Shown here in pieces: positions 26,730-34,818 of a DNA stretch of 52,155 nt. Each line of letters opens with the position of its first letter. The first letter of the stretch is position 1. Both the position numbers and the translations under genes were made by a program. A model generated the notes under the pieces. That model worked only from the letters and a program-made list of their open reading frames with translations. It did not search any database and was not told the origin of the DNA. Source of the stretch: Acidimicrobiales bacterium (GTDB lineage: Bacteria; Actinomycetota; Actinomycetes; Mycobacteriales; QHCE01); contig QHCE01000069.1 of NCBI GenBank assembly GCA_003243955.1, forward strand, positions 1-52,155, read 5' to 3'.

Positions 26730-27647
26730 TCATGATTGTGCTGTAATCATTGAAATATCGGCCGCGGCAAGGTCGGCGGCGAGCACCTCACGTTGGTGCG
26801 CGGTTGCGTCGGTCAGCGGTGACCGTACTGGTCCGGCCGGTAGGTCCGCGCTGGCCAACGCAGCCTTCACACTGATCACCCCTTGCGTGCGGAAAATACC
26901 GGTGTAGGCGGGAAGCAGCGATCGGTGCAGCGCTGCGGCACGGACAACCTCACCGGCTTGGTAAGCATCGAGTAGCTCACGCAGCCGGGCAGCGGCAACA
27001 TGAGCGACTACAGAGACGAACCCGACCGCCCCTATCGAAAGCAGTGGTAGGTTGAGCATGTCCTCGCCCGAGTAATAGGCAAGATCACTACGGGCCATCA
27101 CCCATGACGTGGCACCTAGATCACCCTTGGCGTCTTTGACCGCCACGATCTGCCGGTGCTCAGCCAAGCGCACCAAGGTGTCGGTCTCGATTGCGACCCC
27201 GCTGCGACCGGGAATGTCATACAGCATAACCGGCAGTTCCGTAGCGTCCGCGGCGGCGGTGAAATGCCGGATCAGGCCCGACTGCGGCGGCTTGTTGTAA
27301 TACGGGGTAACGACGAGCAGCCCGTGCGCACCAGCTGCCTGCGCGGAGCGGGCCAACTGCACGGTGTGAGCGGTGTCATTGGTGCCCACACCGGCGATGA
27401 CCCGCGCCCGGCTTCCCACGGCGTTCACCACGGTCCGTAGTAGCTCGAGTTTCTCGGAGTCGGTTGTGGTGGGGGCCTCACCGGTGGTGCCGTTGACGAC
27501 GAGGCCGTCGCTGCCGGCATCAATGAGATAGTTGGCCAGCCGAGCAGCGCCCTCGACATCTAACGCACCATCATCGGTGAAGGGGGTGACCATCGCGGTC
27601 AGGACTCGGCCGAATTGCCGCGTCACCGCTTCATGTCGACTGTCCAT
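26730..27647 (-). CDS. dapA: 4-hydroxy-tetrahydrodipicolinate synthase
   Basis: The 305-aa class I aldolase condenses pyruvate with aspartate semialdehyde in lysine and diaminopimelate synthesis. The pattern VNGTTGEAPTTT (around 53-64), the Tyr in TPYYNKPPQSG (about 141), DIPGRSGVAI and the Schiff-base lysine in VAVKDAKGD (about 173) are all present. The gene starts at ATG 27647. No operator is evident. It lies directly upstream of rnj, with a hypothetical gene divergent on the other side. Confidence 0.93.
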   Translation of the reverse strand: MDSRHEAVTRQFGRVLTAMVTPFTDDGALDVEGAARLANYLIDAGSDGLVVNGTTGEAPTTTDSEKLELLRTVVNAVGSRARVIAGVGTNDTAHTVQLARSAQAAGAHGLLVVTPYYNKPPQSGLIRHFTAAADATELPVMLYDIPGRSGVAIETDTLVRLAEHRQIVAVKDAKGDLGATSWVMARSDLAYYSGEDMLNLPLLSIGAVGFVSVVAHVAAARLRELLDAYQAGEVVRAAALHRSLLPAYTGIFRTQGVISVKAALASADLPAGPVRSPLTDATAHQREVLAADLAAADISMITAQS

Positions 27648-27758
27648 GTGCTAACGCTAGCAGCGAGTATCAAGCGTGGTTGGCTTCGCTCACCCTTTAG
27701 AGTCTGTCGCTGGACGCGAAGCCTGATGGTCGGCTGGCAAACTAAAAGGAGATCAGCA

Positions 27759-28178
27759 ATGGACGTAGAGCTATCAATCGGTGAGATCATCTCTCCTGAC
27801 TTCTGTGCACCCTCCTTGGTGATCGGGGTCGATCGTTATACAATGCAATCGTTCGACGGGCAGGTTGTTCAATGGAATAGTTACACGCTGACTTCAGACT
27901 CGGCGCAGCCGTTTTCGCGCTGGTGGCTGGTAAACACCCCTGGCCGTGGGGCACATGTCTTCACCGCAACGCCCAACGTGCCCGAGGCGGCAGAGTTTCG
28001 GAAAGAACTCAGCGGCCTAGTCGCACTCAACAGCGAGGGCAATGCAGACCTCTCAACAGACATTGGGGCGCTGGCAACATATATTGACGGGTTTGACGTG
28101 CTGTATGCAGAAGAAGTCTTTGGCGGCACGGAACGGTTGGTGTTCGTCGGTAGGCCTTTTCACGCCAAAATCCGTTAA
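27759..28178 (+). CDS. Small hypothetical protein, DUF4178-like
   Basis: A 139-aa soluble protein, MDVELSIGEIISPDF..., from an ATG with a strong ribosome-binding site AAAGGAGA nine bases upstream, which decides the start over longer frames. The pattern of strands with LVIGVDRYTMQSFDG and QWNSYTLTSD...WWLV resembles DUF4178 proteins, but the match is weak. There is no signal peptide or membrane segment. It is divergent from dapA. A MITE-like repeat begins 24 bases after its stop. Confidence 0.6.
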   Translation: MDVELSIGEIISPDFCAPSLVIGVDRYTMQSFDGQVVQWNSYTLTSDSAQPFSRWWLVNTPGRGAHVFTATPNVPEAAEFRKELSGLVALNSEGNADLSTDIGALATYIDGFDVLYAEEVFGGTERLVFVGRPFHAKIR

Positions 28179-28202
28179 CTCGCCATGTCAACGGTAACCC
28201 TT

Positions 28203-28317
28203 ACGAGGTGGTGCACGATAAAAATTTTTGCCAAGTTAGGAGAACTTGGCAAAAATGCGCTGCCACTGAACTGGTCGTTTCATCGATGATGATGGCAGTA
28301 GCTTGCAATCGTGCACC
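28203..28317 (+). repeat. MITE-like element, copy 2 (right end truncated at the MFS start codon)
   Basis: Starts with the 17-bp terminal repeat at 28203-28219 and continues colinear with the complement of copy 1. The internal hairpin is perfect here: GCCAAGTT and AACTTGGC around AGGAG, flanked by T- and A-runs. The right terminal repeat stops after ATCGTGCACC, where the ATG of the MFS gene follows directly. The last six bases of the repeat are missing. Confidence 0.78.
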
Positions 28318-29667
28318 ATGAACAGCCGCCGCCGCTCCAGTAAGATTGCACTTGCCGCGGTTTCGGTGGGTTTCATGATCGTGGTGCTCGACGCCGCGGC
28401 GTTGTCGGTAGCCATCCCAGATATCAAGCGAGCCTTCGGCGGTTCGCTCGCCAGCGTTCAGTGGGTGTCGAACGCCTACGTTGTGACGTTCGCCGGCTTC
28501 ATGCTCAGCGCGGGACGCGTCGCGGACCGTTGGGGCGCTAAGCGAACGCTCCTTGCTGGAGTGGCAGCGTTCACGATTACTTCAGTCCTGTGCGCAGTCT
28601 CCCCCAACATTTCGGTGCTCATAGTGTTCCGCTTTCTGCAAGGGACGGCGGGCGCGGTTTTAGTGACGTCAGCATTTTCGCTCATAGCCCACGTGTTTCC
28701 GGGTAGCGATGAGCGGGCTCACGCACTCGCGATGCTGAACTTGTGCGGATCTATTGGCCTGACGTCGGGCCCGCTTCTGGCTGGAGTTTTAGTGGATACG
28801 TTGAGCTGGCGCTGGGTGTTCTTGCTCAACATAGTGACTGGCGCTTTCGTCGCTCTCGGGCTCCGGCTCGTCAGCAATCCGGACCCTCAGCGCCGACTTT
28901 CGGTCGATATAGCAGGCCAGATCCTGAGTGTGTTGAGCCTAGGCGGTTTAGCTACCGCACTGATCGAAGGACGGGCTTTAGGTTGGACAGCTCCGCTAAC
29001 CATCACTGGTGCGTTGGTGTTCATTGTGGCCGGTATCGCGTTCATCGCCGTGGAGCGGCGTCGAATAGACCCAATGCTTCCGTTGTCGCTGTTTCGAACC
29101 CGATCGTTTACTGCCGGGAGTGTGGCGGTGGGAGTGTGGCGAGGCTCGCTCTATGGCCTGCTGTTCTTTTTGGCGTTCTATTTTCAACATTCTCACGGCT
29201 TTTCCAGCACGCTCACCGGAGTGGCATTTATCCCAATCACCGTCACGCCGCTGGTGAGTAACTACTTCAGCGGTAGCGGCATCGCACGCTGGGGTTCCCG
29301 ATTCGTTGCGATCTCTGGTTTCGCGATCTCGGCCGTGGGAGCAGGGATTTTATTCATCGCGAGCGTGACCAGCGGGGACTACTGGCTGATCGGGATCGCG
29401 CTAGGGCTGATCGGTTTCGGTGGCGGATGGGCAATGCCCGCTGTTGGCCACGCGGCTCTGTTTAATGTTCCCCAACAGTTTTCTGGGATAGCGGCCGGAG
29501 TGTTCAACGCCTGTGGCCAAACGGGTGCGCTCATCGGAGTAGCCCTACTGGGATCGTTGGCTTCTGGGAACGCCCAGCTCGATCTAGGAACCGGGGCAAC
29601 GGCGGTAGGTGCCCTGCTAGTACTTACCGCAGTCCTGCTGCGAAGGGGTCTTACGGTACGAACGTGA
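28318..29667 (+). CDS. MFS drug-efflux transporter (DHA2-like, 14 TM)
   Basis: The 449-aa integral membrane protein has about 14 hydrophobic segments. Features include motif A GRVADRWGAKRT between helices 2 and 3, motif C-like NLCGSIGLTSGPLLAGVL, and LDAAALSVAIPDI near the N-terminus in place of the usual LDxTVVNVALP (D to A change at the usual Thr). It is expected to export drugs or other hydrophobic compounds using the proton gradient. The ATG at 28318 is joined directly to the truncated MITE, so no native ribosome-binding site is visible; translation may be leaderless or driven by the repeat. Its 3' end overlaps the convergent YdcZ-type gene by 51 bases. Confidence 0.85.
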   Translation: MNSRRRSSKIALAAVSVGFMIVVLDAAALSVAIPDIKRAFGGSLASVQWVSNAYVVTFAGFMLSAGRVADRWGAKRTLLAGVAAFTITSVLCAVSPNISVLIVFRFLQGTAGAVLVTSAFSLIAHVFPGSDERAHALAMLNLCGSIGLTSGPLLAGVLVDTLSWRWVFLLNIVTGAFVALGLRLVSNPDPQRRLSVDIAGQILSVLSLGGLATALIEGRALGWTAPLTITGALVFIVAGIAFIAVERRRIDPMLPLSLFRTRSFTAGSVAVGVWRGSLYGLLFFLAFYFQHSHGFSSTLTGVAFIPITVTPLVSNYFSGSGIARWGSRFVAISGFAISAVGAGILFIASVTSGDYWLIGIALGLIGFGGGWAMPAVGHAALFNVPQQFSGIAAGVFNACGQTGALIGVALLGSLASGNAQLDLGTGATAVGALLVLTAVLLRRGLTVRT

Positions 29668-30621
29668 AGTCTCAGCCCTTCCTCGATGGCTGCGCCCAGC
29701 GACGCCCACTGCGGCCAAGGTGATACCTGAACCCACAACAACGTATGCGGATACGCCGGGGCCGCCGGGTATGAACGCATCAGCAGCCAGCCCACCCAAG
29801 AGCTGGCCGCCGATGAACAACAAACCTAAACGCAGCACATCAACCCTTTGCGCTACCCAGGCCAGCAGGGTGATGAAGGCGGCACCGAGCAACCCTCCCA
29901 AATAGAGCCAAGGCTCTAAGGGAAAGGCACTCAGCGAACCAAAGCCAAACCCCGCTAACGGGGTAACGATCACAGCCAGACCGACAGTCCCGACCGCGAA
30001 GGTGACCATCGCAGCTACCTGCGAACTGCCACAAGCTTGGCCGATCCGGGCATTTATAGCGATCTGCAACGGCATTAGCGCACTGGTTGCAAAAGCGGCG
30101 AATATAGGTAGCAGCGTGAGGTCTCCCAGTGGTTTACCAAGTTGAGTAAGGATCGCGCCGAGGGCCGCAAGCACCGCGGCGGCGACCCGAGCCGTGGTAA
30201 TGGGTACTTTCCCGGCCGCGCTCAGTGAGGTCTGGTCGACGATCAAGCCACCGAATACCTGCCCAGTCACCGCTACCACGATGTAGACAGCAACACCAAC
30301 CTGCTGGGTGGCATAGATCGAAGCGGTCACAAATGCGGCGCCGATCAGCCCGCCACTGAGTAATTCCCATCGCGCACAGGTGCGCCATAGCCCGCTCGCG
30401 CTGGCGCGAGTCGAGGCACGGGCAGTGATCAGAATGAGCAGTACGAGGAAACCGACACCGAAAGAGATCAGAGCTGCGACTACGCTGGAGCTTATCCGCT
30501 CTCCCAAGGAGGCGTTGATTCGCGTTTGCGCTACCGCCGCTAAGCCGCATACGCCCGCCGCGAGTAACGCGAGGTTTAGTGGGCGCGCAGGCCACCTGAG
30601 GTGCCGCATAGATTTATACAT
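29617..30621 (-). CDS. DMT-family transporter, YdcZ/DUF606 tandem type
   Basis: The 334-aa membrane protein is made of two related five-helix DUF606 units. NLALLAAGVCGLAAVAQTRINASLG in the first corresponds to ALMPLQIAINARIGQACGS in the second. A basic C-terminal tail follows. The DMT superfamily moves small metabolites, but this branch has no firmly known substrate. The 3' end overlaps the MFS gene by 51 bases on the opposite strand. The start is at a short divergent promoter region shared with the PhzF gene. Confidence 0.8.
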   Translation of the reverse strand: MYKSMRHLRWPARPLNLALLAAGVCGLAAVAQTRINASLGERISSSVVAALISFGVGFLVLLILITARASTRASASGLWRTCARWELLSGGLIGAAFVTASIYATQQVGVAVYIVVAVTGQVFGGLIVDQTSLSAAGKVPITTARVAAAVLAALGAILTQLGKPLGDLTLLPIFAAFATSALMPLQIAINARIGQACGSSQVAAMVTFAVGTVGLAVIVTPLAGFGFGSLSAFPLEPWLYLGGLLGAAFITLLAWVAQRVDVLRLGLLFIGGQLLGGLAADAFIPGGPGVSAYVVVGSGITLAAVGVAGRSHRGRAETSRSYRKTPSQQDCGKY

Positions 30622-30691
30622 CCGATATCTACTAGTGGCATGGAAGAGGCATCACTGGGCTAGGAAACGACCTTGCCGATACAGTACAGAG

Positions 30692-31558
30692 GTGAAGTCG
30701 CACCCTTATGAGCTCATTGACGTGTTCACTGACCAACCGTTGGCGGGGAACCAGCTGGCAGTTTTCCCGCACGGTGAAGATATCGATGAGCTACTGCTGC
30801 AACCGTTGGCCCGAGAACTCAACCTGGCAGAAACCGTGTTCCTATACCCGCCTGAGGCTGACGGGCAGGCACGGATGCGGATCTTCACCGCATGGTGTGA
30901 GGTCCCATTTGCTGGACATCCAGTGTTAGGTACGGCTTGTCTGCTAGCGCGCGCCGCGCAGTCGGCACCGACGGTAGTGGACCTAGGGCTGGAAACCGGG
31001 AAGGGCATCGTTGCGGTAAAGGTCGAGGTAGCGGCCGACGGCTCCCTGTCGGGATGGATGGATCAGCCAATTCCGGTGTTGGAAGCATGGACCGGAATCC
31101 AAGGCGCCCTTCTGAAGACGCTAAACATCCCAGAACCCGTAGTCCCTATCCGGCTCTACAACAATGGCATTTTGCACCTGTATGTGATGCTTCCTAGCGT
31201 TGCCGATGTTCTCGCAATTGAGCCAGACTTCTCAGCGCTGCGCGAAGTCTGTGCCGGCGCACGGATCAACTGTTTTGCCGGTGCGGGTTCGGAATACACT
31301 TCACGGATGTTTACCCCTTTCGACCCAGCTTTCCCTGAAGATCCGGCATGCGGATCGGCCGCTGGACCACTCGCGGTGCACCTAATCCGACATGGCGTCA
31401 TCACCTCGGGACAAGAAATTACGATCGCGCAAGGCGAGAAAGTTAACCGTCCATCAACGCTGCGGGCGTCAGCCACAGCAGAAGCAGATGCGATACAGAA
31501 AGTACAAGTGGGTGGCTCGTGCTATCTCATAGGCCAGGGCAGCTTTTTTCTTCCATAG
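30692..31558 (+). CDS. PhzF-family isomerase
   Basis: The 288-aa protein carries all PhzF landmarks: VFTDQPLAGNQLAVF, NLAETVF with the catalytic-type Glu near residue 46, EVPFAGHPVLGTA, and EDPACGSAAGPLA in the C-terminal half. Family members isomerise or epimerise small metabolites. Only a few make phenazines, and nothing around suggests phenazine synthesis here. I chose the GTG at 30692, which gives the family's normal N-terminus; the longer frame upstream overlaps the divergent transporter gene. A strong hairpin follows the stop. Confidence 0.85.
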   Translation: MKSHPYELIDVFTDQPLAGNQLAVFPHGEDIDELLLQPLARELNLAETVFLYPPEADGQARMRIFTAWCEVPFAGHPVLGTACLLARAAQSAPTVVDLGLETGKGIVAVKVEVAADGSLSGWMDQPIPVLEAWTGIQGALLKTLNIPEPVVPIRLYNNGILHLYVMLPSVADVLAIEPDFSALREVCAGARINCFAGAGSEYTSRMFTPFDPAFPEDPACGSAAGPLAVHLIRHGVITSGQEITIAQGEKVNRPSTLRASATAEADAIQKVQVGGSCYLIGQGSFFLP

Positions 31559-31560
31559 AT

Positions 31561-31616
31561 GTGTAGAACCCCGTGACGCACCAGTCGGGGGACCGGAACG
31601 TAGCGGGGTTCTACAC
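31561..31616 (+). terminator. 13-bp perfect inverted repeat after phzF-like gene
   Basis: GTGTAGAACCCCG (31561-31573) and its complement (31604-31616) enclose a 30-nt loop, starting two bases after the PhzF stop codon. It can form a strong hairpin that would end or stabilise the transcript. No T-run follows. No gene is seen from here to 31746. Confidence 0.55.
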
Positions 31617-31746
31617 TCAGCTATCGCTCTGACAATCCCGCGCGTTACAGCGGCCTGATTAATCTTTAGGTTTGCGCCGCATCCAAACCTTCAGGTGCGC
31701 ACTCCCGGCCTCCTCACCGCCGGGCAAGCCAACGGGACCGCAGTTG

Positions 31747-32139
31747 TCACGTCGGCATGTTGACAGTAAGTCCCGCTAGTGTGGCGACTTCTGCGAGGCG
31801 TTTGTCGTAGGTAACAAATGAGACCAGGTTTTCCCGCAAACGCAACGCTGTCGCCAGATGGATCGCATCTAGACTGCGAACGGTCTTTGGAGTGATGATC
31901 TGAGCGCTGATTCGAACAGCCAGATTTAGCTCCACGAGGTCGATAAGGTCCAACACCGGAGGTAGCCTACTCACCGCTTCTGGCGAATGCCGCGCCAGCG
32001 CGCGGAATGACTCGATTTCCACCAGAACGGAGCTCACCCAACCGATGTCAGCGCGCTCGTCTAGCCACTCACGCAAGGCCTGTGATTGCGTTTCAGCGTG
32101 AACGAGTTTAACGACTGCTGCCGAATCAAGGTAGATCAT
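31747..32139 (-). CDS. vapC: PIN-domain toxin (VapC-like)
   Basis: The 130-aa PIN-fold RNase begins MIYLDSAAVVKL with the first acidic residue D5. Next come EIESFRAL (Glu near 43) and RSLDAIHLATAL with D92. The final acidic site is in FVTYDKRL (D112). All four PIN metal ligands are therefore present. VapC toxins usually cut initiator or other tRNAs, or rRNA. It overlaps its antitoxin by one base (TGATG), giving translational coupling. Confidence 0.85.
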   Translation of the reverse strand: MIYLDSAAVVKLVHAETQSQALREWLDERADIGWVSSVLVEIESFRALARHSPEAVSRLPPVLDLIDLVELNLAVRISAQIITPKTVRSLDAIHLATALRLRENLVSFVTYDKRLAEVATLAGLTVNMPT

Positions 32140-32372
32140 CAGTGTTCCTCGCCGCGGGCGCGGGATAGCTCGTCAGCCACGTTGATTCCATCCGGCTCTC
32201 CCAGAGGCATCCGCAACGCAGCACGACGCAGCTGTACCGCACGTTCACGGCGCGTGGCTGCCTGAACCACGGCTTCCCGGATTGCCCTAGATCGGGAGAC
32301 GCCTGCATGCGTAAGGACTTCGAGAGCATGTTCGGTGTCAGCGTCGGTGCGTATAGTAATTGTGGTAGTCAT
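32139..32372 (-). CDS. vapB: Ribbon-helix-helix antitoxin (VapB-like)
   Basis: A 77-aa protein whose N-terminal TTTITIRTDADTEHALEVL strand-helix and following SRSRAIREAVVQAA helix form an RHH DNA-binding domain. The acidic C-terminal tail would wrap the VapC partner. The ATG at 32372 is chosen over the longer frame because a perfect palindromic operator (32384-32400) lies directly upstream of it. The pair reads antitoxin then toxin. Confidence 0.8.
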   Translation of the reverse strand: MTTTITIRTDADTEHALEVLTHAGVSRSRAIREAVVQAATRRERAVQLRRAALRMPLGEPDGINVADELSRARGEEH

Positions 32373-32383
32373 GCCATCAAATG

Positions 32384-32400
32384 TAAGACGTTTCGTCTTA
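32384..32400. promoter_or_regulatory. Operator of the vapBC-like pair
   Basis: TAAGACG and CGTCTTA form a perfect 7-3-7 palindrome (TTT spacer), ending 12 bases before the antitoxin ATG. Position and symmetry fit autorepression by the RHH antitoxin. Confidence 0.6.
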
Positions 32401-32480
32401 TGCCGCAAGGCGGAGCGCAAATGTAGCCGTGATGGTTCGCCGGCCTAGATCCTGCCCGTTCTCTCGAGCCGAAACTCCGC

Positions 32481-33233
32481 TCAGCCTTCGGTGACCAGAG
32501 GGCTGGATGCTACCTGCGTGCCATCTTCTAGCTCGCTGATGGTGAAATCGGCGAAAACGCTGGACGCAACCTCGTTAAGTTGACGCAAGCATTCCACGGC
32601 GAGTGCCCGAATCTCGGTGTCGGCGTGTTCGGTGGCACGCATGGCAATAAAGTGCCGCCAGGCTCGGTAGTTGCCCGTGACGACAATGCGGGTCTCGGTG
32701 GCGTTGGGTAGCACGCTGCGCGCAGCTTGCCGAGCTTGCTTCCTTCGCAGCGTGGCGTTCTCAACGTCAGCGAATTTCTTTTCCAAACCTTCCAGCAGCT
32801 GCGTGTAGGCGTGCTGTGCGGCGTCTGAGGCGGCCATGAACGTGTCATGCAGCTCTGGGTCACCGGCAATCACGTCTGGTTCCACCATGGCGGCATCGCG
32901 CTCGGGCACATACCGCTGCGACAGTTGGCTGTAGGAGAAGTGTCGGTGCCGGATGAGTTCGTGCGTCAAAGAACGCGATAGACCAGTGAGGTAAAAACTC
33001 ACCACTCCATGCTCGAGGACTGAGAGGTGGCCCACGTCGAGGATATGACGAATATAGCCCGCATTGGTGGCGGTGGCGGGGTTAGGTTTCCGCCATGACT
33101 GGTAGCAGGCGCGCCCGGCGAATTCTGCCAGCGCTTGGCCTCCGTCGGCGTCAGTTGACCACGGCACCCCTTCGGGAGCTTGGAAGTTGGTCCAACCGAT
33201 GAGTTGCACCTTCAAAGGCACGGTCGCGGGCAC
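32481..33233 (-). CDS. thyX: FAD-dependent thymidylate synthase
   Basis: The 250-aa enzyme makes dTMP from dUMP using reduced FAD and methylene-tetrahydrofolate. The ThyX signature is present as [17 protein letters not shown] near residues 95-111, together with [13 protein letters not shown] and the downstream [18 protein letters not shown] substrate-binding segment. Length is typical. No thyA is seen in the window. It is separated from the upstream DUF2752 gene by 33 bases and could be cotranscribed. Confidence 0.94.
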   Translation of the reverse strand: MPATVPLKVQLIGWTNFQAPEGVPWSTDADGGQALAEFAGRACYQSWRKPNPATATNAGYIRHILDVGHLSVLEHGVVSFYLTGLSRSLTHELIRHRHFSYSQLSQRYVPERDAAMVEPDVIAGDPELHDTFMAASDAAQHAYTQLLEGLEKKFADVENATLRRKQARQAARSVLPNATETRIVVTGNYRAWRHFIAMRATEHADTEIRALAVECLRQLNEVASSVFADFTISELEDGTQVASSPLVTEG

Positions 33234-33266
33234 TACATCCTCCTCTTGCTTCTACAGGGCGCCAAT

Positions 33267-33803
33267 CTACACGTGGAAAAAGCTCAACGGCTCCCAGGGA
33301 AGATTTCGGCCTACTGCGAATACCACCCACATCACGAAGTATCCGATCAGCACGCCTACCGGGAGATTGAGGGTAGGTAGTCGGAAACGACCTGTCCGGT
33401 TGACCACCATAGCCACATAGGCATAAATCACGACCGGCACGGCCAATAGCGCGATGAGGTGGTACCGGGCGGCCTGCAACACGTCTCCGTGGAGAAGATG
33501 CCACATCATTCGAGTACCGCCGCAACCTGGGCAGTCAAGCCCGGTAAGCGTCCGGAAAAGACAGCGTCCAAAGACAGGATCGGGTTTTGCATCGGTAGGA
33601 CCGTCGTTGACAAGTACCCACGTGGCGGCTGAAGCAAAACATCCAAAGATCGCCAGCGGCGCTAGCCAGGTGGGGTGCAGCCATAAACGAGTTACGCGCT
33701 CCTCGAACTTGCTGACAACCACCTCTTGTGACACTTGCGCTGCCAGCTCCGCTGGAGGCACCACAGGAGCTGGCGAGAGAGATGCAGCACGTAGATTCGA
33801 CAC
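33267..33803 (-). CDS. DUF2752 membrane protein
   Basis: The 178-aa membrane protein has the DUF2752 core CLFRTLTGLDCPGCGGTRMMWHLLHGD, with the conserved CPxCG(G)T and His. It is flanked by three or four hydrophobic segments (about residues 46-64, 104-124, 141-163). The first 40 residues are a cytosolic tail. Function is unknown. The upstream 33804-33976 region holds an imperfect inverted repeat and otherwise nothing recognisable. Confidence 0.8.
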   Translation of the reverse strand: MSNLRAASLSPAPVVPPAELAAQVSQEVVVSKFEERVTRLWLHPTWLAPLAIFGCFASAATWVLVNDGPTDAKPDPVFGRCLFRTLTGLDCPGCGGTRMMWHLLHGDVLQAARYHLIALLAVPVVIYAYVAMVVNRTGRFRLPTLNLPVGVLIGYFVMWVVFAVGRNLPWEPLSFFHV

Positions 33804-33818
33804 GTTTCCAAGCCTACC

Positions 33819-33852
33819 TGTCCCGGTAGTCTTTCTCGTGCCTACTGGGACA
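33819..33852. promoter_or_regulatory. Inverted repeat upstream of the DUF2752 gene
   Basis: TGTCCCGGTAG and CTACTGGGACA are complementary at 10 of 11 positions across a 12-nt gap, 16 bases upstream of the DUF2752 start. It may be an operator or 5'-UTR hairpin. Confidence 0.4.
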
Positions 33853-33976
33853 ATCTCTCATTGCGATCCTGACACTTCAGGCAGGTAATAAGGTGCTGCG
33901 CTCCACCGATCTGACAGTGGTTGGACGAGCCCTCCGGAGTAGTTCTAACTCCTCCGACTCGTCCCTCGGCGAATTT

Positions 33977-34096
33977 CTAACAATTCACCAGTTCGGGCGA
34001 TTGGTTGAGCAGCTGGGCTCGGGCTGAGGTAAACGCGGCGAACTCGGCATCGGCGGCGGCTCCTTGCGGGAACACACCGACCGCATGTTCAGCCAT
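33977..34096 (-). pseudogene. Duplicated 3' end of the SCO5389-family gene
   Basis: The 39-codon frame includes AVGVFPQGAAADAEF and ends AQLLNQSPELVNC. It matches the last 37 codons of the intact gene that ends at 34819, with several substitutions and a small insertion, and is in the same orientation. It starts with a chance ATG and lacks the rest of the protein. It stops six bases short of the DUF5615 toxin gene, so the toxin-antitoxin pair lies exactly between the fragment and its parent. Confidence 0.85.
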
Positions 34097-34102
34097 ACCT
34101 AT

Positions 34103-34483
34103 TCACTCGCGGGCGCGTATAGGCAAGCTACGCACACGTATTCGTTCGGTAGTGATGGAAACCACTGCTCCAGCGGATAAATCTTGCGCGACTGCTGGAA
34201 GATTGCCGAGAAGTAGGTCAGCTTGCTCGTCTGGGGTGAGATGGTCGAAAGACCGCAGCAGCACCAATGACGGACTGCGCAAGTTAGCTAAAGCAAGCAT
34301 CGTAGCGAAGTCGCTATCCGCAGAAACGACGACACATCCAGTTGCGCCGGCATGAGACAAAATCACTTCATCGCTCGCAGCCAGCAGCCCGTGATCCCGA
34401 ACGTGGGACGCCTCGTACCTGCCGTCAGCATTCAGGCGTTGTGCGATTCGAGGTGAAAGGTTCGCATCGATCAGCAGCTTCAC
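34103..34483 (-). CDS. DUF5615 PIN-like toxin
   Basis: A 126-aa protein of the Mut7-C/PIN-like fold: MKLLIDANLSPRIAQRL with D6 at the N-terminus, HVRDHGL with D30, and VVVSADSDFATML with the Asp pair at 55-57. These are the usual acidic residues of DUF5615 proteins, which pair with DUF433 proteins as putative RNase toxins. It overlaps the DUF433 gene by four bases. It probably cleaves RNA, but this branch is little characterised. Confidence 0.75.
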   Translation of the reverse strand: MKLLIDANLSPRIAQRLNADGRYEASHVRDHGLLAASDEVILSHAGATGCVVVSADSDFATMLALANLRSPSLVLLRSFDHLTPDEQADLLLGNLPAVAQDLSAGAVVSITTERIRVRSLPIRARE

Positions 34484-34716
34484 GCCGCACGGGCCAGCGG
34501 AAGTTCTCGCTCAGCTGCCATAGCCGAGGCAAATTCCAGCGCAGCTAAAACATCATTGCGTTCCAGGTACGGGTAATCTTCGATTACTTGCTCGATAGTC
34601 CGGCCGGCCGCCAGCTGGCCTAGTAGCGCCGTCACGGTGACCCGCGTGTCGCGAACACAAGCCATGCCACTCATGCGTGTCGGGTCAGCTGTTATGCGGT
34701 CATACGTCACAATCAA
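34480..34716 (-). CDS. DUF433 antitoxin
   Basis: A 78-aa protein with the DUF433 pattern YDRITADPTRMSGMACVRDTRVTV and ...QVIEDYPYLERNDVLAALEF, a small winged HTH. It pairs with the overlapping downstream DUF5615 gene. It would repress its own promoter and neutralise the toxin. The upstream 100 bases to the SCO5389-family gene hold no other gene. Confidence 0.78.
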   Translation of the reverse strand: MIVTYDRITADPTRMSGMACVRDTRVTVTALLGQLAAGRTIEQVIEDYPYLERNDVLAALEFASAMAAERELPLARAA

Positions 34717-34818
34717 AGTCTAGCAACTACACAAGACACTGGGCTATAACACCGGCAAACTCACTCGGCATCTGTAGCGCTGGTACAGAAAATACTAGGC
34801 GAGCACCTGCCCCACTCA

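Noticed and set aside
30380-30691. Longer 5' extension of the PhzF frame
   Set aside because: It runs antisense through the YdcZ-type gene, and PhzF proteins begin close to the YELIDVFTDQPLAGN segment.
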